Part shown: positions 42,473 through 51,258 of the stretch, piece after piece
Layout: each line of letters starts with the position of its first letter
Numbering within the stretch: position 1 is the stretch's first letter
Translations under genes and position numbers: made by a program
Assembly (NCBI GenBank): GCA_052143835.1
Contig: JBKQRV010000136.1
Coordinates: 48,354-112,353, forward strand
Origin: DASPPM01 sp052143835
Lineage (GTDB): Bacteria > Pseudomonadota > Alphaproteobacteria > JACZXZ01
Length of the DNA stretch: 64,000 nucleotides
Direction: 5' to 3'
Notes under the pieces: model-generated
What the model was told of the DNA's origin: nothing
The model's input: the letters and a program-made list of their open reading frames with translations, nothing else
The model's database searches: none

Positions 42473-42973
42473 ATGGTGGAGACGGCAACGGTCGGGACGA
42501 AGAAGTCGGTCACGGAGGTAGTCGGGCGCTTCGCCGAGCGCGAGCCCTTCAAGGAGGCGGTCGAGGAGCTGCTCAAGGCCGGCTTCGAGCGCAGCGACCT
42601 ATCGGTGCTCGACAGCCATGATTCGCTTTCGGCCGCCGAAGGCAGGAACGAGGCCTGGCGGCGCACGCTCGCCGGCCTCGTCGGCGAGGCCAAGTATCTC
42701 GAGCCGATCACGGCCGCGGGCCTCATCCTTCTCGCCTCGGGTGCGATCGGCGCTGCAATCGCCGGCGCGATTGCGGCGGGGCTCGGCGGCATGGCCGCAT
42801 TCGAGCTCCTGAGCGAGGTGCGCGCCACCCCGCACACGCGCGAATTCGCAACCGCCCTCGAGCAGGGTGCCGTGCTGCTGTGGGTGCGCGCCGAGAGCCC
42901 CGAGCGCCGGCAGCTCGCGCGCGACATCCTGACGCGCCACGCGGCCGCCGACGTCCACAGCCACACGCGTTAG
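42473..42973 (+). CDS. hypothetical membrane-associated stress-type protein
   Basis: A 166-residue protein of no firm family. The N-terminal part (VGRFAEREPFKEAVEELLKA, GFERSDLSVLDSHDSL) resembles the general-stress/YflT-like fold that pairs a small alpha/beta domain with a Gly/Ala-rich segment. Residues about 80-107 (ITAAGLILLASGAIGAAIAG, then AIAAGLGGMAA) are a glycine-zipper membrane hairpin. The C-terminal LEQGAVLLWVRAESPERRQL repeats the small-domain pattern. AGGATGAGAG before the ATG is a fair ribosome site. Confidence 0.6.
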   Translation: MVETATVGTKKSVTEVVGRFAEREPFKEAVEELLKAGFERSDLSVLDSHDSLSAAEGRNEAWRRTLAGLVGEAKYLEPITAAGLILLASGAIGAAIAGAIAAGLGGMAAFELLSEVRATPHTREFATALEQGAVLLWVRAESPERRQLARDILTRHAAADVHSHTR

Positions 42974-43033
42974 GCCATTCAAGCCGATTCCTACCCCGAC
43001 GCTTGGCACCCAAACCAAGGAACGGAGAGACCC

Positions 43034-44710
43034 TTGCCCCGCATTTCCGGAAAGCGCGCCTTCATCGAGCTCTTGAAGCAAGAAGGGGTCAAGTTCCTCT
43101 TCGGCAATCCCGGCACGACCGAGCTTGCGCTCATGGATGCGTTCGCGGTCGAGAACGAGCTGCGCTACGTTCTCGGCCTCCACGAGGGGGCCGTGATGTC
43201 GATGGCCGACGGCTATGCCCAGGCGAGCGGCACGCTCGCGGCCGTCAACCTCCACGTCGCCCCCGGCCTCGGCAATGCCATGGGCATGCTCTATGACGCG
43301 CAGAAATGCGGAGCGCCCATCCTGGTGACCGCAGGCCAGCAGGATCAGAGTTTCAGCGTGACCGAGCCGTTCCTGTGGGCCGATCTGCCCCCGATCGCGC
43401 GGCCCTTCGTCAAATGGTCGGCTGAGGTGCGCCGGCTCGCCGACCTGCCGCGCATGGTGCATCGCGCCGCCAAGACCGCATTGGCACCGCCCACGGGCCC
43501 GGTCTTCCTTTCCCTTCCGGGCGACATTCTCAATGCCGAGGACGACATCGAGCTCGGCGCGCCGACGCGCGTGGCCCCGAGCACGCGCGCCGACGCCCAA
43601 GCGATCGAGGCCGCCGCCGCCCTCCTCGCCGCGGCGGAGCGTCCGGTGATCATCGCCGGCGCCGCGGTCGCGCAGCGCCGCGCGCATCGCGAGCTCATCG
43701 AGCTTGCCGAGCTCATCGGCGCTCCTGTTTTCGCCGAGGGGGTGGCCAATACCGCCTCCTTCCCGGCCTCCCATCCGCTCTTCCGCGGCACCGTCGCGCG
43801 CCTGGCGACATCCTGGCGCGAGGCGCTTGCCGAATTCGATCTCCTCTTCTCGGTGGGGGGCGATCTCTTCACGCTCTCGCTCCCCTCGGGCGGCGAGTCC
43901 GTTCCGGCGGGGCTCAAAATCATCCACCTCGACATGGACGCTTGGGAGCTCGGCAAGAACTACAGCGAGGAGGTGGCCCTCCTGGGCGATCCGGCGGCGA
44001 CGCTCCCCGAGCTCACGCGCGCCGTGGACGAGCGCATGAGCGCCGACGCGCGCGTGCGTGCGCGTGCGCGCCTCGAGGGGGTCAAGCGAACGGTTGCCGC
44101 CGAGCGCGCGGCCATCAAGGCGCAGGCCAAGGCCGCGGCCGCGAAGGCGCCCATTCAGCCCTTGGCGCTGCTTGCAGCACTCGCCGAGATGCTGCCGGCG
44201 GATACGGTCGTGGTCGACGAGACGCTCTCTTCGGGGGCGGGCCTGCGCCGGCTTCTCAAGAGCGACGATCCGCAAAGCTACTACGGCTTGGGCGGGGGCG
44301 GCATCGGCTGGGGGCTGCCCGCCGCGATCGGCGTCAAGCTCGCACTCCCCGAGCGTGCCGTGGTGGCCCTTATCGGCGACGGTAGCGCCATGTACAGCTG
44401 CCAGGCGCTGTGGACGGCGGCGCATTACCGCATCGGGGTCGTCTTCGTCATCTTCAACAACCGCTCCTACCGCATCCTCAAGCAGCGGGTGAACGCGCTC
44501 AAGGGCCACGCGGCGCAAAGCGACATCTATGTCGGCATGGACCTCGTCGATCCCGCGATCGACTACGTCGGCCTGGCGCGCGCGCTCGGCATCAAGGCCG
44601 AGCACGCCGAGACCACGCCCGAGACGATCCGGCTCATGGAGGAGGCACTCGCGAGCGGCGCGCCCGCGCTCATCGACGTCGCCATCGATCCCGCCTTCAA
44701 GCCGGTGTGA
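43034..44710 (+). CDS. thiamine diphosphate-dependent decarboxylase, benzoylformate decarboxylase-like
   Basis: A 558-residue ThDP enzyme with N-terminal Pyr domain (FGNPGTTELALMDAFAVENE; LHEGAVMSMADGYAQASG with the activating Glu; NLHVAPGLGNAMGML with a His at the benzoylformate decarboxylase active-site position), central domain, and C-terminal PP domain with GDGSAMYSCQALWTAAHY followed by NNRSYRILK. The NLHVAPG His and lack of a FAD-binding pattern favour a 2-oxo acid decarboxylase over acetolactate synthase. TTG start with GGAGAG upstream. The gene stands alone; the substrate is probably an aromatic 2-oxo acid. Confidence 0.87.
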   Translation: MPRISGKRAFIELLKQEGVKFLFGNPGTTELALMDAFAVENELRYVLGLHEGAVMSMADGYAQASGTLAAVNLHVAPGLGNAMGMLYDAQKCGAPILVTAGQQDQSFSVTEPFLWADLPPIARPFVKWSAEVRRLADLPRMVHRAAKTALAPPTGPVFLSLPGDILNAEDDIELGAPTRVAPSTRADAQAIEAAAALLAAAERPVIIAGAAVAQRRAHRELIELAELIGAPVFAEGVANTASFPASHPLFRGTVARLATSWREALAEFDLLFSVGGDLFTLSLPSGGESVPAGLKIIHLDMDAWELGKNYSEEVALLGDPAATLPELTRAVDERMSADARVRARARLEGVKRTVAAERAAIKAQAKAAAAKAPIQPLALLAALAEMLPADTVVVDETLSSGAGLRRLLKSDDPQSYYGLGGGGIGWGLPAAIGVKLALPERAVVALIGDGSAMYSCQALWTAAHYRIGVVFVIFNNRSYRILKQRVNALKGHAAQSDIYVGMDLVDPAIDYVGLARALGIKAEHAETTPETIRLMEEALASGAPALIDVAIDPAFKPV

Positions 44711-44781
44711 GGCGCGTCAGAGGCCAAGACTGCGCGTGCGCTTCGCTCGACGGGGCGCTTCGCCGAGCCTATGCTTGGTCT

Positions 44782-44988
44782 ATGGCTGAGACGCCCGAAA
44801 ACCTTGTGCTTGAGCATCTTCGTGCGATCCGCGCCGACCTCGCGGGCCTGCGAACCGATATGCGCGAGGTCAAGGTGCCGCTCGGCATCCTCGAGCAGCA
44901 ATATGCCAGCCTGTCGCGGCGCCTCGATCTCGTTTATGAAGGCGTCGAGCGGATCGAACGACGGCTCGAGCTGACGTCGGCTCCCTGA
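44782..44988 (+). CDS. small coiled-coil hypothetical protein
   Basis: A 68-residue protein, MAETPENLVLEHLRAIRADL then AGLRTDMREVKVPLGILEQQ and a C-terminal heptad-rich tail. It is one long amphipathic helix with a coiled-coil pattern. Near-identical small proteins are widespread in alphaproteobacteria and carry no known function. Too short for many gene callers. It follows the ThDP enzyme by 71 bp. Confidence 0.7.
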   Translation: MAETPENLVLEHLRAIRADLAGLRTDMREVKVPLGILEQQYASLSRRLDLVYEGVERIERRLELTSAP

Positions 44989-45051
44989 GGGCGACATACA
45001 CGCAGCCGCTCCGTCGCGAGCTCGCGCAACCCACTCATGGCTTGTGTCTTC

Positions 45052-46005
45052 TCAGCCGAGCAATCCTGCCGCTTGCGCGATCGCGAGGAGGCCGCGGGCC
45101 GTCGCATCCGGCTCGGCCAGGCGACCTTCGATCCCGCGCTCTTCAAGTGCTGCGAGATAGAGACGCGAAAGCGCCGCCTCGCCGATCAGTTCGACGCAGA
45201 GCGGCCTGGCGCCAAGCCGTGCCGAGACGGCGGCGAGCGCCTCGTCGATCTCGCTGCCGATGAGAAGCCCCGAGAGATAGGAGGCGATCCCCGTTGCGGG
45301 CAGCTCGTCGAAGAGGGCGAGGCTGCGCGCGCTGAAGAGCTTGTGGAGGAGGGCGCCCGCGGCCGGCGATGCATCGGCGGCGCGCGCGAGGCCGCGATGG
45401 AAGCTTCGCGTATCCTCCACCTCGCCCGCCATGAGCCGGCCGAGGATGCTCTCGGCCTTGAGCACGGCATAGAGCTCGCCGGTCATGAAGGTGGCGAACC
45501 AGACGATACGCCCCGCCTCCGCGATCGCCCATTTGCTGTGCGTGCCCGGCAGTACGAAGACCGTGGGCCCGGCGCGGTGAACGTCGTCGAGTGCCCCCAG
45601 CATCTGCGTCTCCTCCCCGCGCATCACGTCGGGGGGTGCGGCTGCGGCACGATAGACAACGCCCGGCACGATCGCGAGGCGGTGGCCGTTGCGGCCTGCG
45701 ACCGAGACGAGCCCCTTCGCAAGCTCCGCCAATCCGGCCGGGGCCCCGGCATAGGGCGCCTCGCGCCAGCCTTGCCGGCTGCCGATCATGCCGCAGGCGA
45801 TCGCCGGCAGCTCGGGATGGCGCGCGAGCCAGGCGCCGGCGATCTCCTCGAGCACGGCGGCGAAATCGCCGTCTTTCACCTGGAGGATGCCGCGCGGTGC
45901 GCTCAGGCGCTCGACGACGGTTCCGTCTGCCGCCACGAGGAAGGCGCGCAGCGAGGTGGTACCCCAGTCGAGGGCGAGGAGGGCAGGGGCTTTTTCGGCG
46001 GTCAT
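45052..46005 (-). CDS. dgoK: 2-dehydro-3-deoxygalactonokinase
   Basis: Phosphorylates 2-keto-3-deoxygalactonate in the De Ley-Doudoroff galactose route. 317 residues from the ATG at 46005. ATP-binding LALDWGTTSLRAFLV, CGMIGSRQGWREAPY, GEETQMLGAL, VLPGTHSKWAI and TGELYAVLKAESILG are DgoK family features. The aldolase dgoA and dehydratase dgoD are not adjacent. A start 11 codons upstream is possible but has no better ribosome site. Divergent from the ABC transporter operon. Confidence 0.9.
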   Translation of the reverse strand: MTAEKAPALLALDWGTTSLRAFLVAADGTVVERLSAPRGILQVKDGDFAAVLEEIAGAWLARHPELPAIACGMIGSRQGWREAPYAGAPAGLAELAKGLVSVAGRNGHRLAIVPGVVYRAAAAPPDVMRGEETQMLGALDDVHRAGPTVFVLPGTHSKWAIAEAGRIVWFATFMTGELYAVLKAESILGRLMAGEVEDTRSFHRGLARAADASPAAGALLHKLFSARSLALFDELPATGIASYLSGLLIGSEIDEALAAVSARLGARPLCVELIGEAALSRLYLAALEERGIEGRLAEPDATARGLLAIAQAAGLLG

Positions 46006-46132
46006 GTCCCAGGGCCTGTGGTTGCGCGTCGGCGCCATTCTAGCACCCGTCGAGCCCGGCGCTGCGGTTGACTCCGTGCGGCGCGGGCGGTAAGGTTCGC
46101 CGGCAAACTAAGAATATTACGGGAGGAGACAA

Positions 46133-47386
46133 ATGATTCGCAGCTTGATATGCGGAGTATTGATCGGATCGTTTGTCGCGATTACTTCCTCCGCTCGCGC
46201 CGCCGACGCGCCTTCGGAAATAAAGCTCGGCACGCTTTACGCCTCCTCGGGCAACTTCGCCAGCATCTCCATGCCCGTTCACTACGGGCTCAAGCTGTGG
46301 GCCGACGCGAAGAACGCGGAGGGCGGGGTGTTCGTCAAGACCTTCAACAAGAAGATTCCGTTGAAGCTCGTGGAATACGACGACCAGAGCAACACGGCGA
46401 CCGCGGCGTCGCTCTACAACCAGCTCATCACCCAGGACAAGGTGGACATCCTGGTCTCGGATTCGGGCTCGGTGCTCACCTCGGTCGCGGTCCCCATCGC
46501 GCGCGACCACAAGATGCTGCTGATCGACCAGACCGGCACCGGGGCCACCTTCTTCACCAAGGACAATCCCTACATCGCGCTGATGTCCGATCCGGTCTCG
46601 ACCATCTGGCCCAAGTACGTCGCCGACTTTCTCACCAAGGACGGGCCCGCGCTCGGCATCAAGCGCATCGCCATTCTCTACTCGACCAACGATTTCACCG
46701 GCACGCAGGCGAACGCGGTGCGCTCCTTCATCAAGGAGAGCAAGGCGCCCGTCGACATCGTCTACGATCAGGGCGTGCCGACCAACACGACGAGCTACAC
46801 CGTCCTCATCAACAACATCAGCGCGACCAATCCCGACGCCGTGGTCGAGCTCGGCTATCCCAACAACGACATCTCGTTCCTGCGCAACCTCGAGGACGGC
46901 GGCATCAGGTTCAAGTGGCTGTTCGCGATCTATCCCGGCCTCGAGACCGAGCTCCTCGAGAAGAATGTGGGCGTCAAGGGCCTCGAGCACGTCTTCACCT
47001 ACGTGCCCTCCTCGGTGATCGAGTACAAGCCCGAGTTCGGCATGTCGCTCGCCGAGTTCCACGCAGCCTGGCAGAAGAAGTATCCCGACGCCAAGGTCGA
47101 GTTCGGCTTCAACTCGGTCGCGGGCTACACGACGGGGCTGGTGCTGGAGTCGGCCCTCGCAGCCGCGACCAGCCTCGATCAGCTCGAGCTCAGGAAGGCG
47201 ATCTTCAGCCTCTCGGGCAAGCTCAAGACCATCGACGGCACCTTCGAGCTCGACGAGATGGGTGCCCAGATCGGCGAGATCACGCCGCTCGGCCAGATCG
47301 AGTCCGACGGCAAGGAGGGCCTCAAGTTCGTCGTGGTCTACCCCCACGAGGTGGCGACGGGGAAGCCGGTCTATCCCGCGAAGTGA
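46133..47386 (+). CDS. ABC transporter substrate-binding protein, branched-chain amino acid type
   Basis: A 417-residue periplasmic binding protein. Signal peptide MIRSLICGVLIGSFVAITSS followed by ARAADA, cleaved after ARA. The mature protein has the type I fold of LivJ/K-like proteins: IKLGTLYASSGNFASISMPV, LVEYDDQSNTATAASLYNQL, VDILVSDSGSVLTSVAVPIA, then KRIAILYSTNDFTGTQANAV and VVELGYPNNDISFLRNLEDG. A strong GGGAGGAG precedes the ATG. The ligand may be an amino acid, amide or aromatic acid. First gene of a five-gene importer; a repeat separates it from livH. Confidence 0.92.
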   Translation: MIRSLICGVLIGSFVAITSSARAADAPSEIKLGTLYASSGNFASISMPVHYGLKLWADAKNAEGGVFVKTFNKKIPLKLVEYDDQSNTATAASLYNQLITQDKVDILVSDSGSVLTSVAVPIARDHKMLLIDQTGTGATFFTKDNPYIALMSDPVSTIWPKYVADFLTKDGPALGIKRIAILYSTNDFTGTQANAVRSFIKESKAPVDIVYDQGVPTNTTSYTVLINNISATNPDAVVELGYPNNDISFLRNLEDGGIRFKWLFAIYPGLETELLEKNVGVKGLEHVFTYVPSSVIEYKPEFGMSLAEFHAAWQKKYPDAKVEFGFNSVAGYTTGLVLESALAAATSLDQLELRKAIFSLSGKLKTIDGTFELDEMGAQIGEITPLGQIESDGKEGLKFVVVYPHEVATGKPVYPAK

Positions 47387-47432
47387 GCGGCGGCGAGGCG
47401 TGTTCGCTCCCGCTCCAATGCGAGCGAGCGCT

Positions 47433-47580
47433 AGTGCCAACTCTCGCAAATTCGAGCGTCACCCCCACCCCCTCGATCCGCTTTGCGGCTCGAGCCCCCT
47501 TCGAGGGAGAGGGGGACTTTGTTGCCATGCCACGCACTTCCCCTCCCCCCTTGAGGGGGAGGGTTAGGGTGGGGGGTGTA
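47433..47580. repeat. REP-like dispersed repeat, copy 1
   Basis: Begins AGTGCCAACTCTCGCAAATT, continues GCGTCACCCCCACCCC, then carries a hairpin CCCCCTTCGAGGGAGAGGGG and a second, CCCCTCCCCCCTTGAGGGGG, closing with GGGTGGGGGGTG, which pairs with the early CACCCCCACCC. It fills the space between the binding-protein gene and livH, so it could tune the ratio of binding protein to permease mRNA. A second copy begins at 63897. Confidence 0.75.
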
Positions 47581-47609
47581 TCAGGTACCCGTGATTCTGA
47601 GCGCTAGCG

Positions 47610-48485
47610 ATGCTCGAGTACACGCTTCTCGCCGGGCTCCTGTTCGGTCTCTATTTCAGCCTGGTCGGGCTCGGCCTCAACCTCACCTTCGGCGTCATGC
47701 GCATCGTCAATCTGGCGCACGGCGATTTCCTGATGCTGGGGGCCTTCGCGGCGTTCTGGCTCTTCAATCTCGCGGGCGTCAACCCGCTCGTCTCCGTCTT
47801 CGTGATCCTCGCCGCCTTCGCGCTCGTCGGCCTGCCGCTCTACTATGTCTTCGTGCCGCGGCTTCTCACCGCCAAGGATCCGGAGATGCTGTCGATCATC
47901 CTCTTCTTCGGCCTCTCCCAGGTGATCGAAGCGCTCACCACCATCGCCTTCGGGACGAGCGAGCGCTCGATTCCCGGCAACGTGCTCGGCAGCGGACCGG
48001 TCAGGCTCCTCGGCCAGAGCTTCCCCGCCGCCTGGGTCGTGAGCGGCATCGCGAGCGGCCTGGCCGTGCTCGGCATCTATCTTTATCTCTACCGAACCCG
48101 CATCGGCTATCTGACGCGCGCCGTGATGGTGCATCGCGAGGAGGCGTTGGCGACGGGGATCGACGTGCACAGGGTCTCGGCGATCGCCTTCGGCATCGGG
48201 CTCGCGCTTGCCGCCACGGCCGGCGTGTTCGCGCCCTTCATGCTCGGCAGCGTGACGCCTGCGATGGGCGTCGACATCAACATCACCTCCTTCGCCGTGA
48301 TCGTGGTCGGCTCGCTCGGCAATCCGCTCGGCACGGTGCTCGGCGGCATCGTCTACGGCATCTCGCTGATGTTCATGCAGAGCTACTTCAGCTCCTGGGC
48401 CAATCTGCTCCCCTATCTCCTCCTCATCTTCATCCTTCTGGTGCGGCCGAGCGGGCTGCTTGGGCGGCAGGTGCGCCGTGCCTAG
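47610..48485 (+). CDS. branched-chain amino acid-type ABC permease (LivH family)
   Basis: A 291-residue permease with about eight helices. Family signatures: LGLNLTFGVMRIVNLAHGDF near the N-terminus, AVMVHREEALATGIDVHRVS (the cytoplasmic coupling loop), and GSLGNPLGTVLGGIVYGISL. It forms the channel with the LivM-type partner, whose start overlaps its 3' end by 8 bp. Confidence 0.93.
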   Translation: MLEYTLLAGLLFGLYFSLVGLGLNLTFGVMRIVNLAHGDFLMLGAFAAFWLFNLAGVNPLVSVFVILAAFALVGLPLYYVFVPRLLTAKDPEMLSIILFFGLSQVIEALTTIAFGTSERSIPGNVLGSGPVRLLGQSFPAAWVVSGIASGLAVLGIYLYLYRTRIGYLTRAVMVHREEALATGIDVHRVSAIAFGIGLALAATAGVFAPFMLGSVTPAMGVDINITSFAVIVVGSLGNPLGTVLGGIVYGISLMFMQSYFSSWANLLPYLLLIFILLVRPSGLLGRQVRRA

Positions 48486-49398
48486 GGCACTCAGCCACGC
48501 GCTCCTCGTCCTCGTGCCGGTGGTGGCGGCCGCCGCACTCCTGCCGTTTCTCTACTCGAACCAGCTCCTCCTCTTCAATTTCGTGGTGTTCTTGACCTTG
48601 GCGCAGGGGGTCAACGTCATCTACGGCTTTACCGGCTACTTGCCCTTCGGCTACGCGGGCTTCTTCGGCACGGGCGCTTACGGCTTCTCGCTCGCCGTCA
48701 TCCATCTTCACATGACCCCGTTCCCCGCCCTCGGCGCGGGTGCGCTCGCGGCACTCCTCCTCGGCCTCCTCTTGACGCCGCTCCTGCGCCTCTCGGGCGC
48801 TTATTTCGCCATTGCCAATCTCGCGGCCTCGCTCGCCGTTTTCCAGATCGTCTCGAACCCGAACCTCCAGGACATCACCAACGGCCCTTACGGCATCAGC
48901 CTTTCGGGCGTATTCAGCCCCAATCTGAGCTATGGCACGGCGGTCGCCTTCATGGCCTTGACGCTTGGTCTCGTCGTCTATCTGCGCAACTCGCGCTTCG
49001 GGCTCGCGCTCCAGGCGATCCGCGAGGATGCGATCAGCGCCGGCATGGCGGGCATCAACGTGGTGCGCGGGCGCGTCATTGCCTGGCTCTTGAGCGCGCT
49101 CGTCGCAGGCCTCATCGGCGGGGTCTTTGCCTGGTACGTCTCGGTCTTCTACCCGGAGACCGTGTTCAGCCCCGATTTCAGCATCTTCGCCATCGTCTTC
49201 GCGCTCTTCGGCGGCATTGCTACCGTTACCGGGCCGATCCTCGGCGTCGTCATTCTCTACGGAATCTACAACACGATCGGCATCTCGACGCCGCAATATT
49301 TCCAGCTCATCTACGGGCTGCTCATCGTGGGCCTCGTGCTGTTCCTGCCGAACGGCCTCGTCTCGCTCTTCAGGCGCTGGGGCATCGATGTCCCTTGA
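48478..49398 (+). CDS. branched-chain amino acid-type ABC permease (LivM family)
   Basis: A 306-residue permease. Signatures: AQGVNVIYGFTGYLPFGYAG, FGTGAYGFSLAVIHLHMTPF, GLALQAIREDAISAGMAGIN (coupling loop) and ALFGGIATVTGPILGVVILY. The GTG at 48478 with GGCAGG 7 nt upstream is preferred over the TTG at 48460. It overlaps both neighbours (8 bp with livH, 11 bp with livG), so the operon is tightly coupled. Confidence 0.93.
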   Translation: MPRALSHALLVLVPVVAAAALLPFLYSNQLLLFNFVVFLTLAQGVNVIYGFTGYLPFGYAGFFGTGAYGFSLAVIHLHMTPFPALGAGALAALLLGLLLTPLLRLSGAYFAIANLAASLAVFQIVSNPNLQDITNGPYGISLSGVFSPNLSYGTAVAFMALTLGLVVYLRNSRFGLALQAIREDAISAGMAGINVVRGRVIAWLLSALVAGLIGGVFAWYVSVFYPETVFSPDFSIFAIVFALFGGIATVTGPILGVVILYGIYNTIGISTPQYFQLIYGLLIVGLVLFLPNGLVSLFRRWGIDVP

Positions 49399-50137
49399 GC
49401 GCACACACGCCGCCGCCGCCGAGCCGCTCCTCCGCGTCGAAGGCCTGGTCAAGCGCTTCGGCGCCTTCCGCGCCCTCGACGGGCTCAATTTCCATCTCAT
49501 GCCGGGCGAGATCCTCGGCCTCGTCGGCCCCAACGGCTCGGGCAAGACCACGTGCATCAACGTCATCTCGGGTCTCTACCCGCCCGACGGCGGCACCCTC
49601 GTCTACGCGGGCCGCGAGATCGGCGGACTCAAGTCCCACCGCCTCGTCCATCTCGGCATCAACCGTACCTTCCAGGTGCCGAAACCGTTCCTCACCTTGA
49701 CGGTCAAGGAGAACGTCGAGGTGGCGGCGACCTACGGCGGGCGGAATGGCGCTGCTTTCGACATCGCCGGCTTGCTCGCCTCCCTCGAGCTCGACGGCCA
49801 GGCAGCGCGGCCCGCCGCCGAGCTCAACAGCGTGCAGCAGAAGATGCTCGACCTCGCGCGCGCGCTCGCCACGGGCCCGCGGCTCCTCTGCGTCGACGAG
49901 CTCGCGGCCGGGCTCAACCCGGCCGAGCTCGACCGCGTCGCGGAGCGGCTCAAGGCGCTCGCGCGCGGGGGCGTCGCACTCCTCGTCGTCGAGCATCTCA
50001 TGGGCTTCATCGACCAGGTGACCGACCGCGTCATCGTGCTCAATGCCGGACGCGAGATCTTCGAGGGCGTGCTCGCGGATGCGGTCAAGGACCGCCAGGT
50101 CGTCGAGGTGTTCCTGGGGACGGAAGATGGCGGCTGA
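49388..50137 (+). CDS. branched-chain amino acid-type ABC ATPase (LivG family)
   Basis: A 249-residue ATP-binding subunit. Walker A GPNGSGKTT, the Q-loop region NRTFQVPKPFLTLTVKENV, Walker B LLCVDELAAGLNPAEL and H-loop VEHLMGFID are present. The ABC signature reads AELNSVQQKMLDLARAL instead of the usual L-S-x-G-Q form: the Ser-Gly pair is replaced. The LivF partner has a normal LSGGQ, so one composite ATP site may be weak, as in asymmetric ABC ATPases. Confidence 0.92.
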   Translation: MSLERTHAAAAEPLLRVEGLVKRFGAFRALDGLNFHLMPGEILGLVGPNGSGKTTCINVISGLYPPDGGTLVYAGREIGGLKSHRLVHLGINRTFQVPKPFLTLTVKENVEVAATYGGRNGAAFDIAGLLASLELDGQAARPAAELNSVQQKMLDLARALATGPRLLCVDELAAGLNPAELDRVAERLKALARGGVALLVVEHLMGFIDQVTDRVIVLNAGREIFEGVLADAVKDRQVVEVFLGTEDGG

Positions 50138-50837
50138 GCTCTTGGCGGCAAAGGCACTCGAGGCCGGCTACGGCCGCGTCCAGGTCCTGTGGGGTGCGGG
50201 CATTACCGTCGCCGAGCGGCAAACCGTGGTGCTGCTCGGGGCCAACGGGGCCGGCAAGACGACCTTGCTCAAGGTGCTAATGGGCCTCATTGCGGCTTGG
50301 CGCGGCGACATCCGCTTCCGCGGCGAGGACATCACGACGCTGCGCACCGACCGGCGCGTGCGCGCGGGCATCGCCTACATGTCGGAGACCGGCTGCTTTC
50401 CGGGCCTGAGCGTGGACGAGAACCTCCGCATCGGCGGCCAGTTCATGGCGGCGGCGGCGCTCAAGGCGCGCATGGCCGAGCTCTACGCGATCTTTCCCGC
50501 CCTCGCCGAGCGGCGCAAGGCGCTCGCGAGCAGTCTCTCGGGCGGCCAGCGCAAGATGCTCGGCATCGCCAAGGCGCTCGCCGGAGATCCCAAGCTCCTC
50601 GTCATGGACGAGCCGTCGGCGGGACTCTCCCCGCTCTTCGTCAAGGAGGTGATCCGCGTGCTCGTCCAGTTCCGCGGCAGCGGGCTCTCGCTCCTGATCG
50701 CCGAGCAGAACGTCAAATTCCTCGAGCTCGCCGACCGAGTCTACACGCTCGAGGGCGGGCGCATCGGTTTCGCCGGCTCGGTTGCCGCCATGCACGAGAA
50801 CGACGCCTTGCGCCGCGCCTATTTCGGGCTCAAGTAG
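50127..50837 (+). CDS. branched-chain amino acid-type ABC ATPase (LivF family)
   Basis: A 236-residue ATPase with Walker A GANGAGKTT, Q-loop area IAYMSETGCFPGLSVDENLR, signature SLSGGQRKMLGIAKAL, Walker B LLVMDEPSAGLSP and H-loop region LIAEQN, where Gln replaces the switch His as in many LivF proteins. It overlaps livG by 11 bp and completes the importer. The cupin gene begins 31 bp later. Confidence 0.93.
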   Translation: MAAELLAAKALEAGYGRVQVLWGAGITVAERQTVVLLGANGAGKTTLLKVLMGLIAAWRGDIRFRGEDITTLRTDRRVRAGIAYMSETGCFPGLSVDENLRIGGQFMAAAALKARMAELYAIFPALAERRKALASSLSGGQRKMLGIAKALAGDPKLLVMDEPSAGLSPLFVKEVIRVLVQFRGSGLSLLIAEQNVKFLELADRVYTLEGGRIGFAGSVAAMHENDALRRAYFGLK

Positions 50838-50868
50838 CGCCACTGTCCTATGTCATGCGGGGTGCGCG

Positions 50869-51258
50869 ATGACTGTCATGCCAGATCAATCTGCGAGCGC
50901 GGCGCACGCTGAGATCGCGCGGCTTCGCGAGCTCGAGACTTATAGTCCGCCGGGTCACAGCGGCACGCTCAACCGCCGCCTCGTGGGCTCCGGCTTCAAC
51001 GGCCGCTTCGAGCTGGTGCATGGCACGCTCGAGCCGGGCGGGACCGCCGAGCGGCACAAGCACGCGCTCGAGGCGCAAGTCGTCTACGTGCTGGCGGGCC
51101 GCGCGCGCGTGAGCCTCGGCAAGGCGGCGGCAGAGGAGTGCGGGCCCGAGACGGTGATCCGCATTCCGCCCGGGGTCGAGCACGAGGTGGTGAGCCTGGG
51201 GCCCGAGGCGCTTGAGCTCCTCATCGTCTACAGCCCCCCGCTCGGCGCCGGGCGATGA
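50869..51258 (+). CDS. cupin-domain protein
   Basis: A 129-residue single-cupin protein. Motif 1 is GTLEPGGTAERHKHALEAQVVYVLAGRA in outline, with metal ligands His, His and (in place of Glu) Gln/Glu nearby; motif 2 is VIRIPPGVEHEVVSLG with the second His. Such proteins are often small isomerases, dioxygenases or sensors. Its stop overlaps the CoA-transferase start by 4 bp, suggesting both act on the compound taken up by the importer. Confidence 0.82.
   Translation: MTVMPDQSASAAHAEIARLRELETYSPPGHSGTLNRRLVGSGFNGRFELVHGTLEPGGTAERHKHALEAQVVYVLAGRARVSLGKAAAEECGPETVIRIPPGVEHEVVSLGPEALELLIVYSPPLGAGR

Noticed and set aside
47459..47580. CRISPR-like or tandem repeat array
   Set aside because: The repeated C-rich and G-rich blocks are arms of hairpins, not direct repeats with regular spacers.
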